From JAFAHD01 sp035654355 (GTDB lineage Bacteria > Vulcanimicrobiota > Vulcanimicrobiia > Eremiobacterales > Eremiobacteraceae), in contig DASRXC010000002.1 of assembly GCA_035654355.1 (NCBI GenBank), positions 40,100 to 104,099 of the forward strand: 64,000 nt of DNA. Reading direction: 5' to 3'. The notes under the pieces are model-generated. The model worked only from the letters and a program-made list of their open reading frames with translations. It was not told where the DNA came from and searched no databases. A program made the position numbers and the translations under genes. How positions within the stretch are numbered: position 1 is the stretch's first letter; each line of letters starts with the position of its first letter. Below are positions 42,101 to 51,294 of the stretch, piece by piece.

Positions 42101-42963
42101 GCATCGTGCTCGTGCGCGAGCCCGATGCAGTCGACGAACGCGTCCGCGAGGCGTATCGCGACATCAAGGCGAGCCTGCGCGTTCCCGTCGTCTCAAGCTT
42201 GTTCCAAGCGTACGCCGCCGTGCCGCGCTTCCTCGATTACACGTGGCGGCGGTTACGCCCCAACGTGTTGGCCAAGCCGTTCGTCGACCAGGCGCGCGCC
42301 CTTGGCGAACGAGCGGAGCGCGAGACGGCGACGTGGCCGCTGCACGATCACGCGGAGGCGTTGCGCGCGCGCAACGTCGGAGAGGGCGACATCGTGCGCG
42401 CTCGGGAGATCGCCGCGATGCTCGTCGACGTCGATCCGAAGCTGTTGGTCATCGCGCAGGCGGTCAGGCTCGCGATGGGCGGTGCGCGCATCGGCGGCGG
42501 CGGCGTGGGCGCCCATCAGTTCAGCGGCGATGAGGACCGGCTCGCGCACGATTACCGCGGCTTGAGCGTCGCGACTATCGAAGAGCGCGATGCACCGCTG
42601 CGCGTGCGCACCGTCTACGAAGAGATCAAAGCGCAAAGCGGCGCGCCGTTCGTGAGCGGCGACTACCGTGCGATGGGCGCGTTCCCTGAATGGCTCGAAG
42701 TGTGGTGGGCCGACATGAAGGCCGCGATGCAGACGGCGCGCTTCGAGACCGCGTGCCGTGCGCTTGATGACGCGGCGATCGAAGCAGCTCGGCGTTTCCC
42801 GTACACGCTCAACTTGCGCGAGGACTCGCTGACCCGCGTCGAGGTGAGCGCCGACGAACGCGCTCGCATCACGCGCGCGAACGAGACGTTCTGCCGTATG
42901 CTGCCCGGTATCGTCCTCGGCACGGCGCTGGCGAACCGCGCGTTGCACGCAGACCGCTCGTAA
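42097..42963 (+). CDS. DehI-like (halocarboxylic acid dehalogenase fold) protein
   Basis: 288-residue helical protein resembling group I 2-haloacid dehalogenases (DehI): two repeats start REAYRDIKASLRVPVVSSLF and RTVYEEIKAQSGAPFVSGDY, matching the duplicated DehI fold. Many homologues occur in genomes with no haloacid metabolism and their role is unknown, so dehalogenase activity is not claimed. GTG start overlapping the aspS stop by 4 nt; the next gene follows without a gap. Confidence 0.75.
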   Translation: MSIVLVREPDAVDERVREAYRDIKASLRVPVVSSLFQAYAAVPRFLDYTWRRLRPNVLAKPFVDQARALGERAERETATWPLHDHAEALRARNVGEGDIVRAREIAAMLVDVDPKLLVIAQAVRLAMGGARIGGGGVGAHQFSGDEDRLAHDYRGLSVATIEERDAPLRVRTVYEEIKAQSGAPFVSGDYRAMGAFPEWLEVWWADMKAAMQTARFETACRALDDAAIEAARRFPYTLNLREDSLTRVEVSADERARITRANETFCRMLPGIVLGTALANRALHADRS

Positions 42964-44376
42964 GTGCTCTCCCGCGCGATCACGCGCCATCCGCTCTCGG
43001 CGGTATGGATCGCCGTAGCGCTCGTCGCGCTCGCCCAGAGCGCACTGGCCTTTGATCGCTACATCACGTATGGCTACGGCGCCGACCTCGGGCTCTTCAC
43101 GCAGACGATTTCGAACGCGTTCCATGGCTTTTCGAACCAGGTCGAGCACGGCAGCCATTTCCTGGTGCACTTCTCTCCGATATATTTCCTGATCGCTCCG
43201 CTACTGGCCGTCGCGCGCTCGCCCATGACGCTTGAGATCGTCCAGATCGTCGCGTGCGCGCTCACCGCCCCGCCGATCTATCTCTTGGCGCGCAAGCGCG
43301 TCGAGCCGTCGCTCGCCGCGCTGATCGCGTTCGTCGTGCTGCTATACCCGCCGCTGTTCTCGATGGCGCTGTCTGAGTTTCACGAGAATGGATTGGCGCC
43401 GGCGACGCTGGCGTGGCTGCTCTATGCGGTGGACGAGCGGCGTTGGGGGTGGGCCGCGCTGCTGGCCGCGCTGGCGCTCGGCATCAAAGAGGACGAAGCC
43501 GTCATTCTTTCAGTGCTCGGCGGCGGATACTTGATCGTCTCGATGCGCCGTAAGGATCGCGCCGGCGCGTGGTTCGGCGCCTGTGTGAGCGTTGCGTCGC
43601 TTGCGATTCTCGCGCTCTATTTCTATAACATCCAGCCGCACTCAGGCGGGCGTTACTTCATCGCCGACTTCTTCCTCGCGCACGACGCAGATCTTCCGCA
43701 CGGCATCGCCGTCGTGAGCCAACGCGTCGCGTTCTTATTGGAAGTGTTCGTGCCACTGCTCTTCTTGCCGTTCTGCTCGCGTTGGCTGTGGTTAGCGGTG
43801 CCAGGCTTCATCGAAGTGCTGGCGTCACGCTGGCCTGTCACCTACACGATGGGCAATCATTATGCGGGGGTGTGGCTCCCATACGTGCTCGCCGCCTTCG
43901 CGCTCGGCGTCGCGAATATCGCCGCACGGGATGCGCGGCTCGCGCGCAGGCTCGTCACGATCTGCCTTGTCATCTGCGTTGCGGATCTGGTAGTCGCGAG
44001 TCCGACGCATTGGGCACACTACTATCGATTGCGCACCGCGCGCGACGCAGCGCTCGACCGCATCATCGCGCAAGTCCCATCCGATGCTTTTGTCGCTTCA
44101 TTCGACGAGGCGTACACGCACATGTCGCTCGATCCAAACGCGCGCATCGGGATGTACGTGACGCCGGACTATTTCGTCTACGACACGCATTATCGCGGTG
44201 CGACGTGGTTCGCATCGATCGTGCCGAGACTTGCCGCGGCGGTTTGCCCCGGGTACATGGTGCCGATCGCTTCGGACGATGGCGTCACGCTCTACAAACG
44301 CATCAAGGAAGTGCCTGAGGAAGCGTACCCGCACGCGGTCCGCTTTCCGCCTCGATGCTTACCTCCGCCGAACTGA
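42964..44376 (+). CDS. DUF2079 polytopic membrane protein
   Basis: 470-residue membrane protein with about ten hydrophobic segments and the DUF2079 features YGADLGLFTQTI, HGSHFLVHFSPIYFLIAPL and FHENGLAPATLAWLL. The family is related to GT-C type membrane glycosyltransferases, so it could add a sugar from a polyprenyl carrier on the periplasmic side. GTG directly after the DehI-like stop. Last gene of the plus-strand run, ending 35 nt before a convergent gene. Confidence 0.82.
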   Translation: MLSRAITRHPLSAVWIAVALVALAQSALAFDRYITYGYGADLGLFTQTISNAFHGFSNQVEHGSHFLVHFSPIYFLIAPLLAVARSPMTLEIVQIVACALTAPPIYLLARKRVEPSLAALIAFVVLLYPPLFSMALSEFHENGLAPATLAWLLYAVDERRWGWAALLAALALGIKEDEAVILSVLGGGYLIVSMRRKDRAGAWFGACVSVASLAILALYFYNIQPHSGGRYFIADFFLAHDADLPHGIAVVSQRVAFLLEVFVPLLFLPFCSRWLWLAVPGFIEVLASRWPVTYTMGNHYAGVWLPYVLAAFALGVANIAARDARLARRLVTICLVICVADLVVASPTHWAHYYRLRTARDAALDRIIAQVPSDAFVASFDEAYTHMSLDPNARIGMYVTPDYFVYDTHYRGATWFASIVPRLAAAVCPGYMVPIASDDGVTLYKRIKEVPEEAYPHAVRFPPRCLPPPN

Positions 44377-44411
44377 TCCTTGAACCAGCTCAATCAAGCT
44401 GCACGCATCGA

Positions 44412-45275
44412 TCACTCTTGCACCGCTTGACTTGAACGGCTCTCCAAGAACACAAGATCCGAAACCGTCTTTGGGTATTCGAAGCTCGAAAACTCGTAGC
44501 TGATGCCGTCGTATCGCGTCGAGCCCGGCAAAGGAACGTAGCTGTTGACCGGCGGCGCGTAGCCGCCGAGCACGAGCGACGCCGTCGTCGACTCGTTCAC
44601 GATCAGCCAATGGCCTTGGTCGATGGCGTAGTTGACCGTCCACGCGACGGTCGTGCCCGGTCCTGAGCGAAACGCGCCTTGCGTGACCACACGCAAGGGA
44701 GCAAACGTCTTTGCATCGATCCACATCTCTCGCAGGCGGGCATTTGCCGGATCGAGCAGCGGCGTGAGCTCGAGGACGTAGACGTCTCTTCCGTGGAGCA
44801 CCGCGGTCTCAAGCAGCGCCACGCCGTACGCGGCCGACTCCGACGTCGCCGGCGGCAGTTTCGCGAGTCCGAAGTCGTAGATCGGAGAGATCTCCGGCAG
44901 GCCGAGGGGCTCGTCGATGTTCGAACCGTTGTGCACGGCAAGCCCCTTGAGTTTCAACGTGAACCCGTATGGGTTGACCGTCTGATTGGTCGTCGACAGC
45001 GGTGTCGAGGCGGTGCTGACGCGATCGTCGCGCGTACGGCATACCGATGAGAACTGCTCGATCAGCCAGCGGCCGCCTTTGATCTGCGTGTCGACCGTGA
45101 TGACCGACGAGACGTACGGCGGATACGTCTGCACGCGCGCGAACGCAAGCGCGCGGTCGAAGATCTCATTGGCGTCCAGCGCAGGGTCCGAAGCACGCGC
45201 GAACAGTTCGTGCGGAACGGCAAGCGCGCACAGCGCCGCGAAGACGCCCGCACACACTGCCGCTCTGCTGCTCAT
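44412..45275 (-). CDS. Exported protein, LolA-fold-like, function unknown
   Basis: 287-residue protein with a signal peptide (RAAVCAGVFAALCALAVP) and a beta-rich body. The alternation WLIEQF...NPYGFTLKLKG...DVYVLELTPLLDPANARLREMWIDAKTFAPLRVV is typical of LolA-like proteins that bind lipids or act as domains of periplasmic sensors. No family was assigned. It lies 5 nt after the C39-like peptidase gene, which suggests co-expression. Confidence 0.7.
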   Translation of the reverse strand: MSSRAAVCAGVFAALCALAVPHELFARASDPALDANEIFDRALAFARVQTYPPYVSSVITVDTQIKGGRWLIEQFSSVCRTRDDRVSTASTPLSTTNQTVNPYGFTLKLKGLAVHNGSNIDEPLGLPEISPIYDFGLAKLPPATSESAAYGVALLETAVLHGRDVYVLELTPLLDPANARLREMWIDAKTFAPLRVVTQGAFRSGPGTTVAWTVNYAIDQGHWLIVNESTTASLVLGGYAPPVNSYVPLPGSTRYDGISYEFSSFEYPKTVSDLVFLESRSSQAVQE

Positions 45276-45280
45276 CGTCC

Positions 45281-46354
45281 TTAGCGCAATGTCTTGATCA
45301 TATCGGGTGGCGCGATGATGTACACGGTGCCGTTTGAGCCGGCCTGCCAGACGTGCGCGAACTGTGCGCGCGCGTACACGCGCCGCACCGTACCAGGCTC
45401 GCCATACGGATCGTTGACGATGACGTCGCCCGCATCGGTGAAGCCGCGGATGACGAGCAGGTGACCGTCCGTTTTCTTGTACGGCGCACCGTCAAGCTCG
45501 CCCGGCTTCGTGGCGATGCTGGCGATCACCGGCACGCCGCGCTTCACGACTAGCTCCACCGCTGCAAGCGACGGCAGCTGACGCACGTACCCTGCTAATC
45601 CGTGTTCCGATGCGAATGCGACGTTGAACGGCCAATTGCCGCACCCATCGTAGACCGGATCGTAGACGCCATCGGCGACGGTCGCGACGTCGACATCCCA
45701 TTGCGGGTGGCTGGTTGCGTTCGCCCAGTAGGCCATGACCATCGACACGCTTGCCGGGCTGCACCACGAATCGCCGCCACCGCCTTTCGCGTCGGGTGAA
45801 CTCGCGATGCGCTGCGATCGCTCGGGCACGGGTAACTCCGCGACCGCACCGTCGGATGGATCGGGGTCTATTCGAGATTCGGGCGCAAGCGATGTCGCGA
45901 CCGCGATCGAGCTCATCACCGGCGCGTCGCCGGCTGGGCTGTCCTGCGGCCGCGCAACAACTTCAAATGCGCTGGCCGGTGCATTGAGCACGAGTGTGTC
46001 GGTTTCGACTCGCCCGTCGGCATCGTGCTGGCGGGCAACCGAGTGACGCTGACCCTCGCGCAGATCCGAGCTCCAGCTTCCCATCTCGTACCAGCGCGTC
46101 CATCGGTTGCCGACGCGCGCCCGCAGTCGCACCTCTATGCTCGAGCCGCTCGGCGTCTGAACGTTGTACGAGACGACCGCGGTTTTGAATCCGCCCGGGA
46201 CATCGGCGCTTGCATGAGCCACTGCGCCCGGCGGCTGGACATCGAGAAACCAGATGCGGTCGTTGGGATCGCCGCCGGATGCCGCGTTCACTATCGCCGT
46301 GCCGGCCGCCGTCGACGCGATGAGCAGGAGCGCGGCACGGATCAGATCTCCCAT
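45281..46354 (-). CDS. Exported C39-like cysteine peptidase
   Basis: 357-residue protein with an N-terminal hydrophobic signal (DLIRAALLLIASTAAGTAIV), a beta-sandwich-like region (about 30-170) and a peptidase C39-like domain: Cys in DSWCSPASVSMVMAYW, His in TDGHLLVIRGF and Asp/Asn in VIVNDPYGEPG. Such enzymes cleave peptides, often cell-wall derived. ATG 46354 lies within the end of the substrate-binding protein gene; TTG 46360 is an alternative. Confidence 0.82.
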   Translation of the reverse strand: MGDLIRAALLLIASTAAGTAIVNAASGGDPNDRIWFLDVQPPGAVAHASADVPGGFKTAVVSYNVQTPSGSSIEVRLRARVGNRWTRWYEMGSWSSDLREGQRHSVARQHDADGRVETDTLVLNAPASAFEVVARPQDSPAGDAPVMSSIAVATSLAPESRIDPDPSDGAVAELPVPERSQRIASSPDAKGGGGDSWCSPASVSMVMAYWANATSHPQWDVDVATVADGVYDPVYDGCGNWPFNVAFASEHGLAGYVRQLPSLAAVELVVKRGVPVIASIATKPGELDGAPYKKTDGHLLVIRGFTDAGDVIVNDPYGEPGTVRRVYARAQFAHVWQAGSNGTVYIIAPPDMIKTLR

Positions 46355-48003
46355 TCCCAACAGTTCCAGAAGTCAGTGACAACCGGTGACAATGAGTAGT
46401 TACGTAGATCCGAGTTCGCCACCACCACGCTCTTATCCCAATAGACGATGATCGCGGGGACCTCGTCGAGCATGATGGCCCACGCCTGCTCGTAATCCCG
46501 GCGCCGGGCGGCCTGGTCCGAGCGGCGTTGGGCATCGCGTAGGTACGCGTCGACGCGCTGGTCGCAGAAGAAATCCGTGTTTATTCCCTGGCGCGGGAAG
46601 TAGTCGCAGCCCCAGGCCGCGAGGTCGTCGGGATCGACGCCCTCCGTGTTTTCGATCCACGCCATGTCGTAGGTGCCGCCGAATAGTGGCCCGTGCTCAT
46701 TGAAGAGCACCGCGCCGGCGTAGTTCTTGATCGAAAGCTCGACGCCGATCGCGTGTAGCTGTTGTTGGATCAACGCCTCCGCCGATTCTGCGGCGCGGTT
46801 ACCTGCCGCGCTCGAGAGCGTCAATGCAAGGCGGACCCCGTCTTTGGCCCGGATGCCGTCGGCGCCGGTAACCCAACCGGCTTGGTCAAGAATGCGCCGC
46901 GCTTCAGCTTGATCGTATGGGATCGGCGCAAGGCCGTTTGCAGCCCACGAGAACGGTGGAATGTCGCTCGCGGCGCGTTCGCCATACCCCGCGTACACCG
47001 TGTCGATGATGCGCTGGTAATCGATGCCGCGTGCGATCGCGCGGCGTACTGCAACGTCTGCGAGGATCGGATTCTTGAGATTGAAATCGAGATGGCGATA
47101 GGCGGCGATGAGATGCGCGTAGATGCGGATGCCGGCGATGCCGCTGAGCTCGCGCACCTGCGCTTTGGGCACGCCGTCGATGACGTCGATCTCGTGCGAA
47201 CGCAGCAGCTGTAACGCAGTCGTCGAGCTCGGGATGATGCGGATGCGCACTTGGTCAAGCCGCGGCCGGCCGCGCCAATAGCGCGGGTTGGCGGCGAACA
47301 CCAATTCGGAGCCGCGATCCCAGCGCGAGAGAACGAACGGACCGTCGCCGATCGGCGCAGTGTCGTAGGGAATATTGTTGAGCGATGCGTGGCCCGCGAG
47401 CAAATGAGCGGGGAGCGGCGGAAAGTCGCCCTCTGAGAACAGGTATACCGCCGGCGCGAACGGCTCGCGCATGACGAACGTGACTTGGTGCAGACCCTTG
47501 GCGACGATCGTCTTGATTTTGTCGTAGCCGGCGGTGTGCGTCACGGGATTGTTTGGGTTCATGATCGCGTGCCAGGTGAACAGCACGTCATCTGAAGTCA
47601 CGGGCGCTCCGTCGGACCAGCGCGCGTCGGGCCGCAGTTTAAACGTGATGCGCAGGCCATCCGCGCTGACCAGCCCATTGGCGGTAGTCGGAAAGACAGT
47701 CGCAAGCGCCGGAACGGGCCGGCCGCGGTCGTCGAAACGGAAGAACGGCTCGAACAGCAAGGCAGTGACGTCGTCGGCAAACTCCTGATTCGAGAACATC
47801 TTAAGGAGCGTGTTCGGCTCCTCTTGTTCCGAGAAACGCAACACGCCATGGATCGTCCACGGATTGCCGCCTCGCACAGGTTGTGTCGACGAGGTCGGGC
47901 CGCTGGCTCGGCTGCACGCGATCAGTAAGGTTGCAAGCAGCGTCAGCGCTGCCGTAGACGCGATGCACGAACGGATCCTAAGGCCGTGACGAAAGCCGTT
48001 CAA
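46342..48003 (-). CDS. Peptide ABC transporter substrate-binding lipoprotein (SBP_bac_5)
   Basis: 553-residue lipoprotein of the OppA/DppA type. Lipobox LLIAC lies about 30 residues in, followed by GVLRFSEQEEPNTLLKMFSN, FKLRPDARWSDGAPVTSDDVLFTW and the C-terminal VVTDFWNCWEW. It binds peptides in the periplasm for an ABC importer whose permease genes are not nearby. TTG 48003 overlaps the dgcN-like stop (TTGA); an ATG-like alternative at 48069 would overlap that gene by 70 nt. Confidence 0.9.
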   Translation of the reverse strand: MNGFRHGLRIRSCIASTAALTLLATLLIACSRASGPTSSTQPVRGGNPWTIHGVLRFSEQEEPNTLLKMFSNQEFADDVTALLFEPFFRFDDRGRPVPALATVFPTTANGLVSADGLRITFKLRPDARWSDGAPVTSDDVLFTWHAIMNPNNPVTHTAGYDKIKTIVAKGLHQVTFVMREPFAPAVYLFSEGDFPPLPAHLLAGHASLNNIPYDTAPIGDGPFVLSRWDRGSELVFAANPRYWRGRPRLDQVRIRIIPSSTTALQLLRSHEIDVIDGVPKAQVRELSGIAGIRIYAHLIAAYRHLDFNLKNPILADVAVRRAIARGIDYQRIIDTVYAGYGERAASDIPPFSWAANGLAPIPYDQAEARRILDQAGWVTGADGIRAKDGVRLALTLSSAAGNRAAESAEALIQQQLHAIGVELSIKNYAGAVLFNEHGPLFGGTYDMAWIENTEGVDPDDLAAWGCDYFPRQGINTDFFCDQRVDAYLRDAQRRSDQAARRRDYEQAWAIMLDEVPAIIVYWDKSVVVANSDLRNYSLSPVVTDFWNCWEWEI

Positions 48004-49076
48004 CGCGCCGCAGGAACGCGAGCGCGCCACTTGTCGGTGCGCTCGGCCGCTTCTCGGACCGCTCGCCACAAGCGATCGCCGCCGAAACGCACGACGTCGT
48101 CAGCAGGCAATCCCGACGAGGTCTGAGCGCGCGCGATCGCATCGCGAGCTTCAGCGTCGGAAAGGGTTGCGGTGTTCACTGCAACGGCTGCGACGCGCGC
48201 AGGCTTGATCGGCTGGACCAGCGCTTCGTGTGCGCGGATCATGTCGAGCAGCGGCGGTAGCTTCACGCCGTATTCTTCCACTTCTTCGCGCGTCGTATCA
48301 ATGCACATGATCAGCAGATCGGGCGCGCAGCCGAAGAGCAAGCCAAGGGTAACGGGCGCGTACGCAGGATGCCAGAGGCTGCCTTGGCCCTCGACAAGAG
48401 CGACATCGACGTCCGGCGCGACTCCGAGCACGAGCCGTTCTGCGGCGCCGGTGATGAAGTCCGAAATCACGCGATCGACGACGATGCCTTTCCCGGCGAT
48501 GAGCGTGCCGGTTTGGCCCGTCGCGACGAACTCCGTGGCGTCGCCGCCGGCACGAGCCGCACGATCGAGCTCGATCATCACCGATTTCTTACCGACCGCG
48601 CAGTCGCTGCCGACTGCGAGCGCGATCACGTGAGGCGCACGATATGCGTCGCCCGAGAACAACGGAATGCCGGCGGGCGGCACGCGCACATCCCAGAGCG
48701 TCGAGCCTGACGCTTGCGCGCGCGCCACGAACTCGGAATCATCTCGCAGCAGCTGGTGCAGGCCGCTGACGATTTCAAGGCCGGCATCAATCGCGTCGAG
48801 GATCTGCGGCCGAAAACCCTCCGGAATGAAGCCGCCCTGGTTGGCGACGCCGAGCAGCAACGAGGTAGGCTCGTACGCGAGCGCGTCTCGAAGCGACGCC
48901 ACGATCGGGCCCGATCGTCCGAGGCGCGGCAGCACATCGCGGACGTCTTGGCCGGCGAACGCCGAATCGATGACGGCAGCGATCTCATCGCGCCCGTACT
49001 GGATCACGCCATGCGCGGTCTTCGCGCGCCGGTCGAGCAGATGGCCTTCAGTGAGGATCGCATAGCGGCGAGCCAT
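48000..49076 (-). CDS. DUF1611 protein, DgcN-like (D-glutamate N-acetyltransferase family)
   Basis: 358-residue cytoplasmic P-loop-fold protein: N-terminal RRYAILTEGHLLDRRAKTAHG, the phosphate loop VGSDCAVGKKSVMIEL and EGQGSLWHPAY, as in the DUF1611 family. DgcN of this family acetylates D-glutamate, and the product is racemised by DgcA, an enolase-superfamily enzyme. The next gene upstream is such an enzyme, which supports the assignment. Direct proof of activity is absent. Confidence 0.82.
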   Translation of the reverse strand: MARRYAILTEGHLLDRRAKTAHGVIQYGRDEIAAVIDSAFAGQDVRDVLPRLGRSGPIVASLRDALAYEPTSLLLGVANQGGFIPEGFRPQILDAIDAGLEIVSGLHQLLRDDSEFVARAQASGSTLWDVRVPPAGIPLFSGDAYRAPHVIALAVGSDCAVGKKSVMIELDRAARAGGDATEFVATGQTGTLIAGKGIVVDRVISDFITGAAERLVLGVAPDVDVALVEGQGSLWHPAYAPVTLGLLFGCAPDLLIMCIDTTREEVEEYGVKLPPLLDMIRAHEALVQPIKPARVAAVAVNTATLSDAEARDAIARAQTSSGLPADDVVRFGGDRLWRAVREAAERTDKWRARVPAAR

Positions 49077-49085
49077 GTTCGCCGA

Positions 49086-50108
49086 TTACGCCGTGGTGCG
49101 CGCCCGCACCCCTAGTCCGGGAGCGTTCGGGAGGCGCAATTGCGCGCCGTCGTAGGTAACGCCCTCGAACGGATCGTCAGCGATCAGCAATGGGCCGTCG
49201 ATGTCAGCGTAGTCGGCAAGCGGCGTCAGGTGCGCAGCTGCTGTCGAGAGCACCGACGACTCGATCATGCAGCCGATCATCACCTTGAGGCCAAGCGAGC
49301 GAGCATCGCGGATCATGCGCACCGCTTCGCGCATACCGCCGCATTTGACCAGCTTCACGTTGATCCCATCGACGCAGCCGGCGAGCCGCGGCAGATCATC
49401 GGCGGTCACGGAGTCCTCATCCGTGAAAATCGGGATCGGACTGCGCTCGCGTACGTAGCGCAGCTGCTCGGGATGGCCTGCCGGCACGGGCTGCTCGCAG
49501 AACTCGAGGTCAAAACGCTCCAGCGACGTCAGTTGGCGCACTGCGTCTTCCGCACTCCAGCCTTCGTTCGCGTCGACCCGGATCGTGCCGCGATAGATGG
49601 AGCGGATGGCCTCGAGCGTCTCGCTCTCACGCCCGGCACCGAGTTTGACCTTGAGGATCGGCATGTGCTCGGCCTCGCGCACCTTCGCGATCGTCTCGTC
49701 GATGCCGGCGATGCCGATCGTGAATGACGTCTGCTTCGCCTGGCCCGGGTCGAGATGAAACATTTCGTAGGCAGGCACGCCGAGGAGCTTGCCGGCGTAA
49801 TCGTGCAGCGCGAGATCGAGCGCGCACAGCGCGCCGTGCTGCGACGACGGCAAGAGCGCCAGCGCGCGCGGCACGTCGAGCAGCTCGCCGGGTGCCAATG
49901 AGAATGCGGCAAGCTGCGACTCGATAAGCTCGACCGTCTCATCATAGCGCTGCGAGGGCGTGACTTCACCGAGGGCGTCGATGCCGCTCGCCAACAGATG
50001 CAGTATCAGCGTGCGCGACACGTCCTCCGAGCCGCGCGCGATCGTGAAGCGATGCCGCAGCCGCAGATCGAGCGGCTGCAGGCGCAGTTCTACGGATGAC
50101 ACAGTCAT
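49086..50108 (-). CDS. Enolase-superfamily racemase/epimerase, DgcA- or AEE-like
   Basis: 340-residue mandelate-racemase-type enzyme. Catalytic lysine pair ILKVKLGAG, metal ligands in RVDANEGWS, LEFCEQPVP and IFTDEDSVTA, and the second base in GINVKLVKCGG. This is the L-Ala-D/L-Glu epimerase / N-acetyl-D-Glu racemase group. Its pairing with DUF1611 favours N-acetyl-D-glutamate racemase; murein dipeptide epimerase is the alternative. ATG overlaps the TMEM175-like stop. Confidence 0.88.
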   Translation of the reverse strand: MTVSSVELRLQPLDLRLRHRFTIARGSEDVSRTLILHLLASGIDALGEVTPSQRYDETVELIESQLAAFSLAPGELLDVPRALALLPSSQHGALCALDLALHDYAGKLLGVPAYEMFHLDPGQAKQTSFTIGIAGIDETIAKVREAEHMPILKVKLGAGRESETLEAIRSIYRGTIRVDANEGWSAEDAVRQLTSLERFDLEFCEQPVPAGHPEQLRYVRERSPIPIFTDEDSVTADDLPRLAGCVDGINVKLVKCGGMREAVRMIRDARSLGLKVMIGCMIESSVLSTAAAHLTPLADYADIDGPLLIADDPFEGVTYDGAQLRLPNAPGLGVRARTTA

Positions 50109-50713
50109 CGCGCCCTCGCGCCGGCATCGGTGTCGAGACCGCGCGGGATAAGGTAGAAGATCGTGATCGCCACATAGAGCGCAAAGCTGACCAGCGGGGC
50201 GAGGAGTGACACCAGCATCGCGACGGCATACGTCACCCAGCCGACCCGGTAGGCGAAGATCGTGCCGCGTATCGTCGCCTCGCCGACCTCGGGCGCGAAC
50301 GCGCGACTGCTCACCAGGTGATTGAGCATCACGTTGTATGCCGTCGAAGCCGCCGTGAGCGTAAGTCCGTAAAGGAACGTGGTCGGACGCATCGTCGGGT
50401 ACGCGCCGAGCAGCGACGTGGCGAACGGAATGAACGCCGTCACGGCAAGCAACATCAAGTTATAGAACACTGTGCGCCGGTCAATGCGTTCAACCATGTG
50501 GTAGAGCGCATGATGGTTGTGCCACATGATGCCGATCACCGAGAAGCTTAGGAAATAGGCGATGAGATTGGGCCACATGTGCAAGAGCACCGACCGCATG
50601 ATTGATTCGCTCGGTGGAACGCTGAACACCGGCAGCACGAAGCCGAGCACGAGCAGCGTCGCCGCAAAAGCGAAGACGCCGTCGGAGAAGCTCTCGAAGC
50701 GGGTCTTGTTCAG
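50105..50713 (-). CDS. TMEM175-family (DUF1211) potassium-channel-like protein
   Basis: 202-residue membrane protein with about six hydrophobic segments. The TMEM175 filter-helix motif RFESFSDGVFAFAATLLVLG lies at the very N-terminus, and IMWHNHHALYHMVERIDRRT follows. The conserved start NKTRFESFSDG is preceded by CTG (50713-50711) where homologues have Met; no ATG, GTG or TTG is in frame close upstream. GTG codons further in would lose the FSDG motif. CTG initiation or a base error is possible. Confidence 0.82.
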   Translation of the reverse strand: MNKTRFESFSDGVFAFAATLLVLGFVLPVFSVPPSESIMRSVLLHMWPNLIAYFLSFSVIGIMWHNHHALYHMVERIDRRTVFYNLMLLAVTAFIPFATSLLGAYPTMRPTTFLYGLTLTAASTAYNVMLNHLVSSRAFAPEVGEATIRGTIFAYRVGWVTYAVAMLVSLLAPLVSFALYVAITIFYLIPRGLDTDAGARAR

Positions 50714-50753
50714 AAGACCGCGGTCGGGTTCGCGCCCGTGACAGCGTGCACGC

Positions 50754-51170
50754 TCATGCCTTCGCGGCGCGCGGCAGCGCCAGCGAGCAGATCCATAGCG
50801 GACCGACGAGCAGATGGACGAGGTTGGTGAAAAACGCGGGTTTCTTGCCTTCGTACCCGTGTCCGACGAATTGGAAGATCCAACCGACGATGAACGCGCC
50901 GACGGCGAGCGGCCACGGCGTGTAGCGGCCGGCGATATAGAGCACCGCGAACGCGAGCAGCGCCACGAACGCGAGACGTATGTTGAGGGTGAAATAGAAG
51001 ATGATGATGAGCGCGCCGACGATCAAGCCTAGGTCGATGGGGCCGATCTTCACGAGTTCGAGCAGTGAGAAAATCGCCCAGACGATAAGCGGAATGCCGA
51101 TCTCGTGGCAGATCAGATTGCGGCGATCGGTGTGGTAGGCGGCGTACTCGCTGAAATAGCGGTCCAGCAT
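50754..51170 (-). CDS. Mpo1-like / DUF962 membrane protein
   Basis: 138-residue membrane protein starting LDRYFSEYAAYHTDRRNLICHEIG, with GHGYEGKKPAFF near residue 105. These are the His-containing motifs of the Mpo1/DUF962 family, whose yeast member is an Fe-dependent 2-hydroxy-fatty-acid dioxygenase. Four hydrophobic segments are seen. The ATG at 51170 is chosen; a longer frame adds 17 residues without family character. Confidence 0.87.
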   Translation of the reverse strand: MLDRYFSEYAAYHTDRRNLICHEIGIPLIVWAIFSLLELVKIGPIDLGLIVGALIIIFYFTLNIRLAFVALLAFAVLYIAGRYTPWPLAVGAFIVGWIFQFVGHGYEGKKPAFFTNLVHLLVGPLWICSLALPRAAKA

Positions 51171-51259
51171 GGGTGCAGGTGCGCTCCTCTGCGCGTTCTT
51201 CGCAAGCCCGCGCAGCCGCACCTCGGATGGCGGAACAGGTGCGCTGCGAAAGTCAAGAC

Positions 51260-51288
51260 TTGTAATGCGCGTGCTGAGGTGCTACCGT
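51260..51288 (+). promoter_or_regulatory. Possible promoter of the 6S-like RNA
   Basis: TTGTAA (51260-51265), 17-nt spacer, TACCGT (51283-51288). Match to consensus is only moderate (4/6 and 3/6). A start near 51295 would fit the 5' end of the RNA below. Confidence 0.35.
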
Positions 51289-51294
51289 ATGGCC

